This document shows positions 26,033-35,490 of a DNA stretch of 64,000 nt, in pieces (the stretch's first letter is position 1; every line of letters begins with the position of its first letter). Source of the stretch: Bacillus cereus ATCC 14579. Lineage in GTDB: Bacteria; Bacillota; Bacilli; Bacillales; Bacillaceae_G. Position numbers and translations under genes: made by a program. The notes under the pieces were generated by a model. It made no database searches. It saw only the letters and a program-made list of their open reading frames with translations, and was not told the origin of the DNA. The stretch lies in the NCBI RefSeq assembly GCF_000007825.1, contig NC_004722.1, positions 2,272,501 through 2,336,500 of the forward strand, written 5' to 3'.

Positions 26033-26202
26033 AGTTTGTCCCTCCTATAGAATGTTTATTATAATAAACTTAATACGATATAATGTACAAAGGTAAGTAT
26101 ATAAGTCCCGGAGATAATAGGAAAGGATTATTTGCCTTTGTTTAGTATGTCAGCACAAAGACAATGAAATATGCATTATGATGGATGAAAGGAAGTTTTA
26201 CT

Positions 26203-26763
26203 ATGATACATGATAGGCTTGGACAAACAGTATTAAGTTATCGTAAGAAAAATAATATGACAATTCGTGAATTCGCTGATTATGCAGGAATTAGTACATC
26301 ACTAATTAGCCAAATTGAAAGAGGACATGCTAATCCTTCTTTAAATGTTTTGGAGTTAATTGCAAAAGCATTAAATGTACCGCTGTTTACACTTTTTATT
26401 AATGATATCGATACAGATTCGCTCATTTCTAAGAAAAAAGATCGAAAAAAAGTATATCGGGAAAACAATGATCACATTGTATATGATGTATTAACACCTG
26501 ATTTTATGAAAGCACGTATTGAAATGTTAATGATGGATTTAAATAAACGAGCAAACACAACAGAAAGCCATTATTCCCATGAAGATAAGGAAGAGATTGC
26601 TGTTATTATGAAAGGGGAAGTGTATGTGGAATTGGAGGGAAAAGAATATTATTTAGAAGAAGGCGATGTTGTACGTATTCCACCGAATGTGAAGCATCGA
26701 TTTTTGAATAAAAGTGATGAATCGAATCACATTTTATTTGTACTGACACCATCTTTAGGATGA
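26203..26763 (+). CDS. XRE-family regulator with C-terminal cupin
   Basis: This 186-residue protein has an N-terminal HTH_3 (about 8-62: TIREFADYAGISTSLISQIERGHANPSLNVLELIAKAL). A cupin_2 domain (about 105-180) carries EEIAVIMKGEVYVELEGKEYYLEEGD and RIPPNVKHRF. ATG 26203 is chosen because AAAGGAAG lies 7 bases upstream. Such proteins sense a small molecule in the cupin and control nearby transport or catabolic genes; here the candidates are the divergent EamA gene and the gene 33 bases downstream. Confidence 0.88.
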   Translation: MIHDRLGQTVLSYRKKNNMTIREFADYAGISTSLISQIERGHANPSLNVLELIAKALNVPLFTLFINDIDTDSLISKKKDRKKVYRENNDHIVYDVLTPDFMKARIEMLMMDLNKRANTTESHYSHEDKEEIAVIMKGEVYVELEGKEYYLEEGDVVRIPPNVKHRFLNKSDESNHILFVLTPSLG

Positions 26764-26796
26764 AAATATAGTGATTTTTAATAGGGGAGAAAGAAA

Positions 26797-27741
26797 ATGG
26801 AAAAAAGTATTTTGAAAGGCGGTCTTTCAATTATTTCTCAATGTAAAAAAGAAACAAATGATATTTGGCATGCACATTTTGGAGCAGCTGCAATTGCTAG
26901 TTATTTTTTTATGAAAGATAATAATATTGATGAAGAAACAGCTCGTAATATGTATTCGCAAACAAGGATGATGCTGAACAAGAAAAAAATTGGTGAGATG
27001 ATTGATGATAAAAAAGAAATAGATTTTAAAATTGCGGAAAATATGATTATAAAATCTTTAGAACAAACGATTGATGAGCTTCATTGGGTGGGGCATAACG
27101 TCATTTATGCGTCATTAAGTTTATTAGCTATGAAAGAGCTACAAAAATGGGGTGATAATCAAGCAATTGAAGGGATTACTACTCTTATTTTATCATTTCG
27201 AAAAACAATTCCAGGTAGATCGTGGATTGGTTATACGACGAAAGAAGTAAAACAATTAAGTTTTGAAGAGGAGATACAAAGTGAATTGAGTAATCCAACA
27301 CAAGTATCTCAGTTCATTTTAAATGAGTTATCGAAATTTAATAGTATTTATCGAGCGGAATCACATCATGATTTAATTGGGCATTTGCTTACATACTCCC
27401 ACGCAATTAATATAATGTACGATTTAGGACATATAGATATATTTCAACGAGGGATACGTCCGCTGTTAAAACTAGTATACGTACTAAGAGCTAGCCAAAA
27501 GCTCAAGCTGAATACGGAAATAACTTTACACTCACCTATAGATCGATTACCTTTAATTCAATCTAAACGTGCAAATATTTTACCAACTGAAAATATATTT
27601 TGGATAAAAGACTATAGTGAATTCGATTGGGATTTTGGTCATGTATTTAAATTCTCATATAGTTATTTTAATCATATACAGAGAGCTCCAAATTATAAAG
27701 ATATCACATTAGAAAAATTCCGTTATGTTATTCATTCTTAA
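26797..27741 (+). CDS. Unrecognised 314-residue protein
   Basis: I do not recognise the family. It is soluble and helical, with several conserved-looking histidines: WHAHFGAAAIASYFF (about 24-38), LHWVGHNVIYASLSLL (about 98-113) and RAESHHDLIGHLLTYSHAINI (about 189-209). These would suit a metal- or cofactor-binding helical bundle, but that is inference. GGGGAGAAAGAAA precedes the ATG. The gap to the XRE-cupin gene is only 33 bases, so they probably form an operon. Confidence 0.72.
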   Translation: MEKSILKGGLSIISQCKKETNDIWHAHFGAAAIASYFFMKDNNIDEETARNMYSQTRMMLNKKKIGEMIDDKKEIDFKIAENMIIKSLEQTIDELHWVGHNVIYASLSLLAMKELQKWGDNQAIEGITTLILSFRKTIPGRSWIGYTTKEVKQLSFEEEIQSELSNPTQVSQFILNELSKFNSIYRAESHHDLIGHLLTYSHAINIMYDLGHIDIFQRGIRPLLKLVYVLRASQKLKLNTEITLHSPIDRLPLIQSKRANILPTENIFWIKDYSEFDWDFGHVFKFSYSYFNHIQRAPNYKDITLEKFRYVIHS

Positions 27742-27911
27742 TGAACGCTAATGATCTGTAAAAGGATGTTTAATCTAGTTTCTTTTTTTGTTAGTAGTAT
27801 ATTATTTTTTCAAATATGTAAGATTTTACATGCGTATTTTACTTTTACTAATTATGTAAGTAGGCTATACTGAAATACATACATTTTATTTTTGGAGAGA
27901 TGTAAAACGAC

Positions 27912-28061
27912 ATGGAACTAGCGAAATTGGAAAAAGTAATTGAAATAAAAAAAGAAGAACTTTTATATTTAGTATCGGATTATGGAATTCAACATGAAAA
28001 AGTATTGGCATTGAGTCAAGAACTAGACAAATTAATCAATTACTTTATGTTTTTAAAATAA
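27912..28061 (+). CDS. Spo0E-family aspartyl-phosphate phosphatase
   Basis: This 49-residue protein consists of two predicted helices with the family signature SQELDKLI near residues 35-42, which contains the SxxLD motif. Spo0E-type proteins dephosphorylate Spo0A~P and so hold back sporulation; the target here is not proven. A GGAGAG site lies about 12 bases before the ATG. The gene is flanked by non-coding DNA and ends at its own terminator. Confidence 0.85.
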   Translation: MELAKLEKVIEIKKEELLYLVSDYGIQHEKVLALSQELDKLINYFMFLK

Positions 28062-28104
28062 AGAGAACTATGACGGGGTTTGTAAATGTTATAGTTCTTT
28101 TTTA
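28062..28104 (+). terminator. Terminator of Spo0E-like gene
   Basis: Arms AGAACTAT and ATAGTTCT with TTTTTT after; the loop is long. Confidence 0.7.
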
Positions 28105-28238
28105 TTAGGTAATTTGAAAATATATTAAAATATATTGTCTAATTTCTTACAGAATGCGCAACTTGCTAGTCGAATATAAGGACTTTTGGTTATAATAAAA
28201 AGGAATTATTAATTGTATCGGTTAGGAGCGCAGCACAT

Positions 28239-29630
28239 ATGAAAACAGTTGTTGTTATCGGTGGAGGTATAACGGGACTTTCTACTATGTTTTATTTAGA
28301 AAAATTAAAAAAGGATTATAATATCGATTTAAATTTAATTCTTATTGAGAAAGAAGAGTATTTAGGTGGTAAAATCCATAGTGTGGAAGAAAAGGATTTC
28401 ATTATGGAGTCAGGGGCGGATTCAATCGTTGCTCGTAATGAACACGTTATGCCACTTGTAAAAGATTTAAATTTAGAAGATGAAATGGTATATAATGAAA
28501 CAGGTATTTCTTACATATATTCTGAAAACATGTTACATCCGATTCCTTCTGATACTATATTTGGGATACCGATGAGCGTCCAGTCGTTGTTTAGCAGTAC
28601 GCTAGTCTCAACGAAGGGGAAAATCGTAGCTTTAAAAGATTTCATAACGAAAAATAAAGAGTTTACGAAAGATACATCACTTGCTTTATTTTTAGAAAGC
28701 TTTTTAGGGAAAGAGTTAGTGGAAAGACAAATTGCTCCTGTGCTTTCAGGCGTATATTCTGGTAAATTGAATGAGCTTACAATGGCATCTACATTACCGT
28801 ATTTACTGGATTATAAAAATAAGTATGGAAGTATTATTAAAGGTTTTGAAGAGAATAAAAAACAATTTCAATCAGCAGGAAATAAAAAATTCGTATCATT
28901 TAAAGGTGGACTATCTACGATAATTAATCGCTTAGAAGAAGTGCTGACTGAAACTGTCGTAAAAAAAGGTGTTATAACGACGGCTGTAAGTAAACAAGAA
29001 GATCGATATGAGATTTCTTTTGCAAATCATGAAACAATACAAGCTGATTATGTTGTTTTAGCAGCTCCACATGATATTGCACAAACTTTATTACAGTCTA
29101 ATGAGTTAAATGAGCAGTTTAATACATTTAAAAACTCATCTCTTATAAGTATTTATTTAGGATTTGACATACTAGATGAACAACTACCAGCTGATGGTAC
29201 GGGGTTTATTGTAACGGAAAACAGTGATTTACATTGTGATGCTTGTACATGGACAAGTCGAAAGTGGAAACATACATCGGGTAAACAAAAATTATTAGTT
29301 AGAATGTTTTATAAGAGTACCAATCCGGTATATGAAACAATCAAGAATTACAGTGAAGAAGAATTAGTACGAGTCGCTTTATATGATATTGAAAAGAGTC
29401 TCGGAATTAAAGGTGAACCAGAAGTAGTTGAAGTTACAAATTGGAAAGATTTAATGCCGAAATATCATTTAGAACATAATCAAGCGGTTCAAGCATTACA
29501 AGAAAAAATGACGAATCTTTATCCAAATGTATATTTAGCTGGTGCCTCATATTATGGTGTTGGAATTGGTGCGTGTATTGGAAATGGAAAGAATATAGCC
29601 AATGAAATAATGGATACATTAAATAAATAA
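28239..29630 (+). CDS. hemY: Protoporphyrinogen/coproporphyrinogen oxidase (HemY/CgoX type)
   Basis: This 463-residue protein has the N-terminal FAD Rossmann motif VVVIGGGITGLS, then LIEKEEYLGGKIHS and ESGADSI, typical of HemY/CgoX. The block GVYSGKLNELTMAST and the C-terminal FAD segment YLAGASYYGVGIGACIGNG are family marks. It oxidises coproporphyrinogen III (or protoporphyrinogen IX) in haem synthesis. It stands alone rather than in a hemEHY operon, so it is probably a second copy in this genome. GGAGCG precedes the ATG. Confidence 0.9.
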   Translation: MKTVVVIGGGITGLSTMFYLEKLKKDYNIDLNLILIEKEEYLGGKIHSVEEKDFIMESGADSIVARNEHVMPLVKDLNLEDEMVYNETGISYIYSENMLHPIPSDTIFGIPMSVQSLFSSTLVSTKGKIVALKDFITKNKEFTKDTSLALFLESFLGKELVERQIAPVLSGVYSGKLNELTMASTLPYLLDYKNKYGSIIKGFEENKKQFQSAGNKKFVSFKGGLSTIINRLEEVLTETVVKKGVITTAVSKQEDRYEISFANHETIQADYVVLAAPHDIAQTLLQSNELNEQFNTFKNSSLISIYLGFDILDEQLPADGTGFIVTENSDLHCDACTWTSRKWKHTSGKQKLLVRMFYKSTNPVYETIKNYSEEELVRVALYDIEKSLGIKGEPEVVEVTNWKDLMPKYHLEHNQAVQALQEKMTNLYPNVYLAGASYYGVGIGACIGNGKNIANEIMDTLNK

Positions 29631-29645
29631 TACTGTAGAATAAAT

Positions 29646-29684
29646 AAAAACTGTCCCTTCAGCAAAATGGAGGAACAGTTTTTA
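29646..29684. terminator. Bidirectional terminator
   Basis: Arms AAAAACTGTCCCT and AGGAACAGTTTTT (one mismatch), between convergent genes. Confidence 0.75.
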
Positions 29685-29685
29685 T

Positions 29686-30234
29686 TTATTTTATTTGAAT
29701 GGAAATTGTATTGTTTTTTGCATTGTTTTCTTTTATTGTTAATATTATTTCTCCAGACTCTTTAAATGAATACGGTGATAGTTGATAAATATCTTTTATA
29801 TCAAGTTTTTCTTGTAATTTATTTACCGGTATTGATACGATATTTGGCTTCCATGTTTCTTGTTTTCCTGAAGGATATTCTATAAGTATTACCGGATTTT
29901 TTAACTTTATTGTTTTCCAAGAGACGAAATATAGTTGTACTTCTGTATCTTTTTTTAATAATTCTTCGGAGAAATAACCGAATTCGCCTACATTACCGAA
30001 AACAGTATAGTTTTGATTTTTTAATTTAATATCTAAATAACTAGGTTGATATGTTACTGCATGATAAGTTCCATATGAAAGTGAGAGTATGGCAGCGATT
30101 AAAATACCGATTGAAAATGTCTTAAAGCTATTGCCTTTAAAGCTAGTCATCATGAATGAGTTTGGTGTGAATTTTTTTGCGAATAAAAAAATAAGTAATA
30201 TGAGTAAGAGGGATAAGCCGATGAATATATACAT
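29686..30234 (-). CDS. Unrecognised membrane-anchored protein
   Basis: This 182-residue protein has two TM helices near the N-terminus (about 1-18 and 42-60). A beta-rich extracytoplasmic domain (about 70-182) ends ESGEIILTIKENNAKNNTISIQIK. GGAGGTG precedes the ATG by 10 bases. I do not recognise the family. It is convergent with hemY. Confidence 0.68.
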   Translation of the reverse strand: MYIFIGLSLLLILLIFLFAKKFTPNSFMMTSFKGNSFKTFSIGILIAAILSLSYGTYHAVTYQPSYLDIKLKNQNYTVFGNVGEFGYFSEELLKKDTEVQLYFVSWKTIKLKNPVILIEYPSGKQETWKPNIVSIPVNKLQEKLDIKDIYQLSPYSFKESGEIILTIKENNAKNNTISIQIK

Positions 30235-30542
30235 AGATTTTTACACCTCCATAGCGTAAAATGGATTAACTATATTTTACCATAAATGTATGGGTTAGGG
30301 TGGTTGTTTAGAAGGGAAAAATGAAGGAACAAATTCTTTACAGTTCTTGATAATTTAAAATTTGATTTATGAAAATTATAGCGTCATGTTTGAGTCGCAA
30401 TCAGAAGGTATCCAATTCGTGTATATAGAATAAAGAGGGAATGCGCCATTAGAAATGTTTGACTTATGGAACAATAAGGACTTTACTAATTATACATATT
30501 TTTTCTGATATAATGAATGAGTAGAGAGAAAGGAGTGATCCT
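30235..30542. other. Intergenic region
   Basis: I find no gene, hairpin or repeat here beyond a promoter expected near 30490-30520 (TATAAT-like TATAATGAATG at 30510) for the downstream GNAT gene. Confidence 0.4.
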
Positions 30543-31094
30543 ATGGCATTTCCTATATTAGAAACAGAACGCTTACGTTTAGTTGAAATAGAACAATCTT
30601 ATTGTCAAAAAATATATGAAATCTTTTCATTGGATGAAGTGACGTGTTATTACGGTATGAATTCTTTTACGGAGTTTGGACAAGCTTCACGTATGATCGA
30701 ATCTTTTTCAAAAAATTACTTTGAGAAAAAGGCAATACGATGGGGAATTGTGTTAAAAGAAACGAACGTTTTAATAGGAACAATTGGACTAAACAATTTA
30801 CAATTATGGAGTAAACGATCTGAGATTGGATATGATCTGCATCCTCGTTATTGGGGAAATGGTTACGCTTCGGAAGCAGCTCGAGAAATTATTGATTATG
30901 GATTTAAAGATTTAGGTTTGTTTAGAATTGGAGCTATTACATATCCTGAAAATGATACTTCTTGTAGAATGTTATCTAAAATTGGCTTCCAAAAGGAAGG
31001 TCTATTGCGTGGATATATTCATCAAGGAAATAAGCAACACGATGCATTATTGTATTCTATAGTACGAACTGATATTGAGGACATAAATTTATAA
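30543..31094 (+). CDS. RimJ/RimL-type GNAT acetyltransferase
   Basis: This 183-residue protein starts LETERLRLVEIEQS, the standard beginning of Acetyltransf_3 proteins. The core IGYDLHPRYWGNGYASEAAREIIDYGF (motif A, about 98-124) and NDTSCRMLSKIGFQKEGLLRGY (about 138-159) complete the fold. Members acetylate N-terminal amines of ribosomal proteins or small molecules; the target here is unknown. Confidence 0.88.
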   Translation: MAFPILETERLRLVEIEQSYCQKIYEIFSLDEVTCYYGMNSFTEFGQASRMIESFSKNYFEKKAIRWGIVLKETNVLIGTIGLNNLQLWSKRSEIGYDLHPRYWGNGYASEAAREIIDYGFKDLGLFRIGAITYPENDTSCRMLSKIGFQKEGLLRGYIHQGNKQHDALLYSIVRTDIEDINL

Positions 31095-31095
31095 T

Positions 31096-31129
31096 AAAAA
31101 AAACCTCTTAATTAAAAGAGGTTTTTTTT
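31096..31129. terminator. Bidirectional terminator
   Basis: Arms AAAAACCTCTT and AAGAGGTTTTT around a short A/T loop. Confidence 0.85.
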
Positions 31130-31137
31130 ATTATAAA

Positions 31138-31323
31138 TTAACCTAATTTAGGTAATAAACGTTCTCCGCTTTTCATGCTACTTTTACATAAAGGGCATTT
31201 AGGCTCTTCTTCAAATGAAAAGTTCTTTCTCATCCATCCTAAACAATCCTCTGATTCACATTCCCAAACAGGGGTTTGTTCTGGTGGTACTTCTGCTACA
31301 TCGTTCTTTCGATTGCGATACAT
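31138..31323 (-). CDS. YdjO-like cold-inducible zinc-ribbon protein
   Basis: This 61-residue protein has two cysteine pairs, CESEDC and CPLC, which suit one zinc ribbon, and the phrase LGWMRKNFSFEEEP. Size and motif match the YdjO / cold-inducible family of Bacillus. It lies 86 bases downstream of the cold-shock gene on the same strand, a known neighbourhood, though a terminator lies between them. Confidence 0.8.
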   Translation of the reverse strand: MYRNRKNDVAEVPPEQTPVWECESEDCLGWMRKNFSFEEEPKCPLCKSSMKSGERLLPKLG

Positions 31324-31363
31324 GTAACCACTCCTTTTATGTAAAAAATTTTAGTTATATATT

Positions 31364-31399
31364 AAAAAGGTTGTTAACCTTGCTGGTAACAACCTTTTT
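31364..31399 (-). terminator. Terminator of cold-shock gene
   Basis: Arms AAAAAGGTTGTTA and TAACAACCTTTTT. Confidence 0.8.
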
Positions 31400-31409
31400 A
31401 TTGTTTGAA

Positions 31410-31613
31410 TTATAGCTTTACAACGTTTTTAGCTTGAGGTCCGCGGTTACCTTCTTCAACTTCGAAACTAACTTCTTGACCTTCGTCAAGAGACTTGAAG
31501 CCGTCGCCAGTGATAGCTGAGAAGTGAACGAATACATCGTTACCGTCTGCAACTTCGATGAAACCGAAACCTTTTTCGCTGTTAAACCATTTTACTTTAC
31601 CTGTTAATGTCAT
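31410..31613 (-). CDS. CspA-family cold-shock protein
   Basis: This 67-residue single cold-shock domain has RNP1 as KGFGFIEV and RNP2 as VFVHFSAI, with the conserved C-terminus GPQAKNVVKL. It binds single-stranded RNA as a chaperone in the cold. ATG 31613 follows AGGAGGCATTACC. Codon use is strongly biased, as expected for a highly expressed gene. The exact csp letter cannot be set from sequence alone. Confidence 0.95.
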   Translation of the reverse strand: MTLTGKVKWFNSEKGFGFIEVADGNDVFVHFSAITGDGFKSLDEGQEVSFEVEEGNRGPQAKNVVKL

Positions 31614-32005
31614 GGTAATGCCTCCTAAAAGTAGAAAAATTACAATATGATCGGCCTTATTTGAATGAAAATAAAAGTTCACATATTATCAAAAACCCAT
31701 AAGGAATACAAAATGTCCCTGATTGATACTTGATAATATGCAAAGAAAATATAGTGTTAAATTGACCTTAATTACTATCTTACAACAAATGGTTGGAAAT
31801 AGCAAGTGCTGGTAATACCACTGAGTAATCTGGGTGATAATAGTAAAGGCACAAAGGCACCTCTTTTATTTATATATTATTCCTAATTTGGATTTATGCA
31901 AAATCATGTAAGAAAAACTTAGAGTAAATATTAATATTGCATTTTTTATGGTAAAATATGGTTGTTAACTGTTAGTAGTTAAATATTATAAAAGGAGAAA
32001 AGAAA
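31614..32005. other. Long leader of csp gene and intergenic DNA
   Basis: The region upstream of the cold-shock gene is about 390 bases with no ORF. Cold-shock mRNAs commonly carry long 5' leaders, so part of this is probably untranslated csp leader. The CPBP gene reads the other way. Confidence 0.45.
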
Positions 32006-32902
32006 GTGAAAAATAATTCATTTATAATAATTGAAGCAGCAAAAGCAGGGAGAAAAAAGGTGCATCCAGTCTTTGCTGTAATATTAGCCATTATATTTTT
32101 GACTTTAGGCGAACTTTTTATGTTATTTATGTTATTTTTACCAAAAGCTGAAACGATATTCATGAAAGGTATTTATGACAATGTTAGAATGGTGTTAACG
32201 TTTGGCGGAGCTATATTTATTTTATTTATATGGGTTCGTTTTGTAGAAAAAAGACCTTTTTCATCCATTGGCTTTTGGAAAGAGAAATGGATGAGAAAGT
32301 ATTTAAAAGGTGCGTTAATAGGGTTTGTATTTATTTCAACGCCAGTTATTCTACTATTATTATTGGGGAGTGTGAAATTGCAAGTACAACATATTACCTC
32401 AACAGTAATAGTAGGAATAGTAGGATCTCTAGTTGCATTTTTAATACAAGGGGCAACGGAAGAAATTATTGTACGAGGTTGGTTATTCCCGGTTCTTTCT
32501 GTTAGAAGTCGTATATGGGTTGGGATTGTTGTGACGTCTTTCTTATTTGGTTTTCTTCATTTACTTAATCCAGGTATTACAATTCTTTCAATATCGAATA
32601 TAATATTAGTTGGTGTATTTGCAGCTTTTTACGTTTTAAAAGACAGTAGTCTGTGGGGGATTTGCGCATGGCATTCCATTTGGAATTGGGCACAATATAA
32701 CGTCTACGGTTTTGCAGTTAGCGGGATGACCATATATTCAACTCCGCTATTTAAACCTGCAACAAATGGCCCTGAATTCCTTCATGGAGGCTCGTTCGGA
32801 ATTGAAGGTAGTATCATTACAACAATCATGCTCACTATCGCTTCAATTGTTTTATGGAGAAAGTTATGGGGAAGAAAAGCGAAACAACGAAATTTTAGTT
32901 AA
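32006..32902 (+). CDS. CPBP-family intramembrane metalloprotease
   Basis: This 298-residue protein has about eight TMs. The CPBP (Abi) motifs are all present: EEIIVRGW with E152/E153 and R157, FGFLHLL with the second-motif histidine, and the late HSIWNW. These residues line the intramembrane active site. Family roles include prenyl-protein processing and bacteriocin self-immunity; the role here is unknown. The start is GTG 32006 after AAAGGAGAAAAGAAA. Confidence 0.88.
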   Translation: MKNNSFIIIEAAKAGRKKVHPVFAVILAIIFLTLGELFMLFMLFLPKAETIFMKGIYDNVRMVLTFGGAIFILFIWVRFVEKRPFSSIGFWKEKWMRKYLKGALIGFVFISTPVILLLLLGSVKLQVQHITSTVIVGIVGSLVAFLIQGATEEIIVRGWLFPVLSVRSRIWVGIVVTSFLFGFLHLLNPGITILSISNIILVGVFAAFYVLKDSSLWGICAWHSIWNWAQYNVYGFAVSGMTIYSTPLFKPATNGPEFLHGGSFGIEGSIITTIMLTIASIVLWRKLWGRKAKQRNFS

Positions 32903-32919
32903 TGAAAGAGGGGGAAACT

Positions 32920-33561
32920 ATGGGGATAATAGCATTTGAGGGAGCAAGCGCTGTTGGTAAAAGTACCACGTGCCGTGAATTAGAAAAGAATTATGGTGCT
33001 TATATAATACCTGAAGTGAATTCTTTATTTGAAAGGCCAAAAAATGAACATAGAACATGGTATTTTGAAAAACAAGTTGAGCGCTGGAATATAGCTGTTC
33101 AGAAGTCAGAGCAATATGAATTAGTAATATTCGATGGGGATATATATCAACCACTTAGTTATAATTGGTGCTTTCATTTTGATATATTTAATCAGCCATT
33201 ATCTTTAATAGAAAATTTTTATAAAGAAAAGATGATAAATAGGGAAATTGGTTTTCCGGATCAATATTTTTATTTATATACGAACGATGAAGAACTTAGA
33301 AAGCGGAAAGTATCTGATGAGACGAAAAGAAGAAGAAACTTTGAAAAACATTTACATATATCAAAATCGTTTCAGCGTTATTATGAAAATTTAAATACTG
33401 TTACAGATGGGTATTGTAAATTAATTGAGGCGAAAAGTGTAAGAAATAATGAATTAGAAATAGTGAGAAACTCAAAAAATTTGAATGTGTGTGAAGAAAG
33501 ACGTTTTGATGTTTCGAGGTTAGATGCTATTACGAAGTGGTTAAAAGAAAATCATGCATAA
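32920..33561 (+). CDS. P-loop kinase-like protein
   Basis: This 213-residue protein starts at ATG 32920 after AGAGGGGG. Walker A reads EGASAVGKST (residues 6-15). VIFDGDIYQ (about 70) looks like a Walker B or substrate aspartate, and a lid-like RKRKVSDETKRRRNFEKH follows near 133. The layout fits the AAA_33 / nucleoside or chloramphenicol kinase group. The substrate is unknown. It lies 17 bases after the CPBP gene and is probably co-transcribed. Confidence 0.75.
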   Translation: MGIIAFEGASAVGKSTTCRELEKNYGAYIIPEVNSLFERPKNEHRTWYFEKQVERWNIAVQKSEQYELVIFDGDIYQPLSYNWCFHFDIFNQPLSLIENFYKEKMINREIGFPDQYFYLYTNDEELRKRKVSDETKRRRNFEKHLHISKSFQRYYENLNTVTDGYCKLIEAKSVRNNELEIVRNSKNLNVCEERRFDVSRLDAITKWLKENHA

Positions 33562-33564
33562 AGT

Positions 33565-33604
33565 AAAAACAACGAGTGTTGTAGAACGCGCTCGTTGTTT
33601 TTTT
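33565..33604 (+). terminator. Terminator after P-loop kinase
   Basis: Arms AAAACAACGAG and CTCGTTGTTTT plus T-run. Confidence 0.8.
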
Positions 33605-33818
33605 GTTTCTTTATAAATATAAAGGAAAAATTTGTAGAATATTTTCATTATTTAACAGAATAATCTTTCAATTTTAAAGAAAAAGAAATACAATATGAGG
33701 AAGTATATATAAATAATATGATAGGGGATGCGATGCGATATTTTGAATGAAGTAACAGTTTTTATATAAGAAATAATTAGGTAGTCAGAACAGAGATATT
33801 TGGGAGGAAACAAGCGAG

Positions 33819-34424
33819 ATGAAAACATTTTTGAAAATAATAGGTGTTATAGCTGGTATGGCGGTAATCGGAGTAGGTTTAACATATGGTATGCTGCATT
33901 ATTTAAATAATAGTAAACCAGCTGCGAAAAAGGCATCACCAGCTGCTCCAGCAGTAGAAGTATTAGCTGATAGTAACGTAAAAGCAGAAGATGCAAAGCT
34001 TTTAGAAAATGGCAATTATTCATTGCCAAATAGTGGTTTTAATAAAAATTTTAAATGGACAGATGAGAACATACAGACAGCATTACATGAAATGGCACAT
34101 CAAAAAGCGAAAGCTGATCAAAAGTGGGGCTATATTTTTATTACACAAGAGCGGATTGAAAGCTTAATTGATATTGTAAAGAGTAATGATCTTGTGCAGG
34201 GAAGTACATATGTAGAAATTTTAGAACGATGGAAACAAGGGAAATATGAAAAGGTTGATGGGGATCACAATAAGATTTGGAAATTACAAAGTGGGAATTT
34301 AGGAGAAGGAAAAGGAGTAATGTCGGAAGCTGAGCAAAAAGAATTAATTAATCAATTGTTTATGAACAAAGGTACATATTCAGGTAGTAAATTAATTGCA
34401 GGTGGCGGACAGACTAATAAATAA
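33819..34424 (+). CDS. Membrane-anchored DUF6241-like protein
   Basis: This 201-residue protein has an N-terminal signal anchor (about 5-27), an Ala/Pro/Lys-rich linker (KPAAKKASPAAPAV) and a soluble outer domain. Its C-terminal part (WTDENIQTALHEMAHQKAKADQKWG and VEILERWKQGKYEKVDGDHN) resembles DUF6241 from memory. It is preceded by GGGAGGAAACAAGCGAG. Function unknown. Confidence 0.65.
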   Translation: MKTFLKIIGVIAGMAVIGVGLTYGMLHYLNNSKPAAKKASPAAPAVEVLADSNVKAEDAKLLENGNYSLPNSGFNKNFKWTDENIQTALHEMAHQKAKADQKWGYIFITQERIESLIDIVKSNDLVQGSTYVEILERWKQGKYEKVDGDHNKIWKLQSGNLGEGKGVMSEAEQKELINQLFMNKGTYSGSKLIAGGGQTNK

Positions 34425-34442
34425 TATACTAATTAATGTAAG

Positions 34443-34475
34443 AGAGTAATTGCTTATTAGGCAATTACTCTTTTT
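34443..34475 (+). terminator. Terminator of DUF6241-like gene
   Basis: Perfect arms AGAGTAATTGC and GCAATTACTCT, then T5. Confidence 0.85.
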
Positions 34476-34494
34476 ATATGTACTTCTTAATATC

Positions 34495-35361
34495 TTAATC
34501 TGGTTCAAGTAAGGAAAGAAACGACTGTAACACCGGGGAAATCCATCTGGATTTATGATAGATTACATGACTTTGAATAACGGATGGAGTTTCGATAGGC
34601 TGAAAACATAGTTGTTCTTTTTGACAACTTTCCTGTACAACGATATAAGGAAGAATTGAAATGCCTAACTCACACATGACGGATTGTTTAATGACTTCAA
34701 CATTGGAAGTTTCAAATGTTTTAGCTGGAATATTTCCGCTTTGACGTAAAAAACGATCTACCATTGTCCTATAGCCGCAACTTTGTTCTGTAAAAATGAA
34801 CTGAGTTTCCTGTAATAACTGGAATGGATTTGTATGTGCAGCGGAATAAGCTGGTAAAATCCATCCAAATGTTTCATTACTAAAAGTACGCGTAATAAAA
34901 TCATTATGTTCTATACTTTCTCCAATTATGAAGACAACGTCTGTTTCTCCTTCACGTAATTTTTGTAATGCTTGTTCATTTGTGTTTGTTTCAAGTACGA
35001 TATTTACTTTCGGATTTTTCTGTTTGTAAGTACGTAATAATTGTGGTAATCGGTATACCGCTAATGATTCATTAGATGTAATACTTAATGTACCTTCTAA
35101 ATAATCTGTATTTTGGGGGATTTCTTGCGCTTTTTCATATATTGAAAGTAATTCTAATGCGTAAGGATGAAATTGATGACCTGCTTTTGTAAGTAGCACT
35201 TTTTTCCCTAACCGATCGAAAAGAGGAATATGTAAATCGTTCTCTAAAGCTTTCATATGTGCTGTAACAGTAGATTGCGCATAACCTAGCGCGTGCGCAG
35301 CTTTAGAAAAATTACCATACTTCACAATGGCGCAAAATGTTTTAACATGTCTCATTTCCAT
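34495..35361 (-). CDS. LysR-family regulator
   Basis: This 288-residue protein has an N-terminal winged HTH (about 4-62: FCAIVKYGNFSKAAHALGYAQSTVTAHMKALE) and a periplasmic-binding-like effector domain from about 90. ATG 35361 follows AAAGAGGG; upstream ATGs lack a site. It is divergent from the second asd gene 129 bases away and so is its likely regulator. Confidence 0.88.
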   Translation of the reverse strand: MEMRHVKTFCAIVKYGNFSKAAHALGYAQSTVTAHMKALENDLHIPLFDRLGKKVLLTKAGHQFHPYALELLSIYEKAQEIPQNTDYLEGTLSITSNESLAVYRLPQLLRTYKQKNPKVNIVLETNTNEQALQKLREGETDVVFIIGESIEHNDFITRTFSNETFGWILPAYSAAHTNPFQLLQETQFIFTEQSCGYRTMVDRFLRQSGNIPAKTFETSNVEVIKQSVMCELGISILPYIVVQESCQKEQLCFQPIETPSVIQSHVIYHKSRWISPVLQSFLSLLEPD

Positions 35362-35490
35362 AAGCGATCCCTCTTTTATTATCATGATTTGTGAATGATT
35401 ATATCATGTATTTTAATTTTCCAAATGATTAAATTTTGTATAAAATGAAATTGTAGAAATATTCATTCAGGTGATATTGGAGGAGAACAG

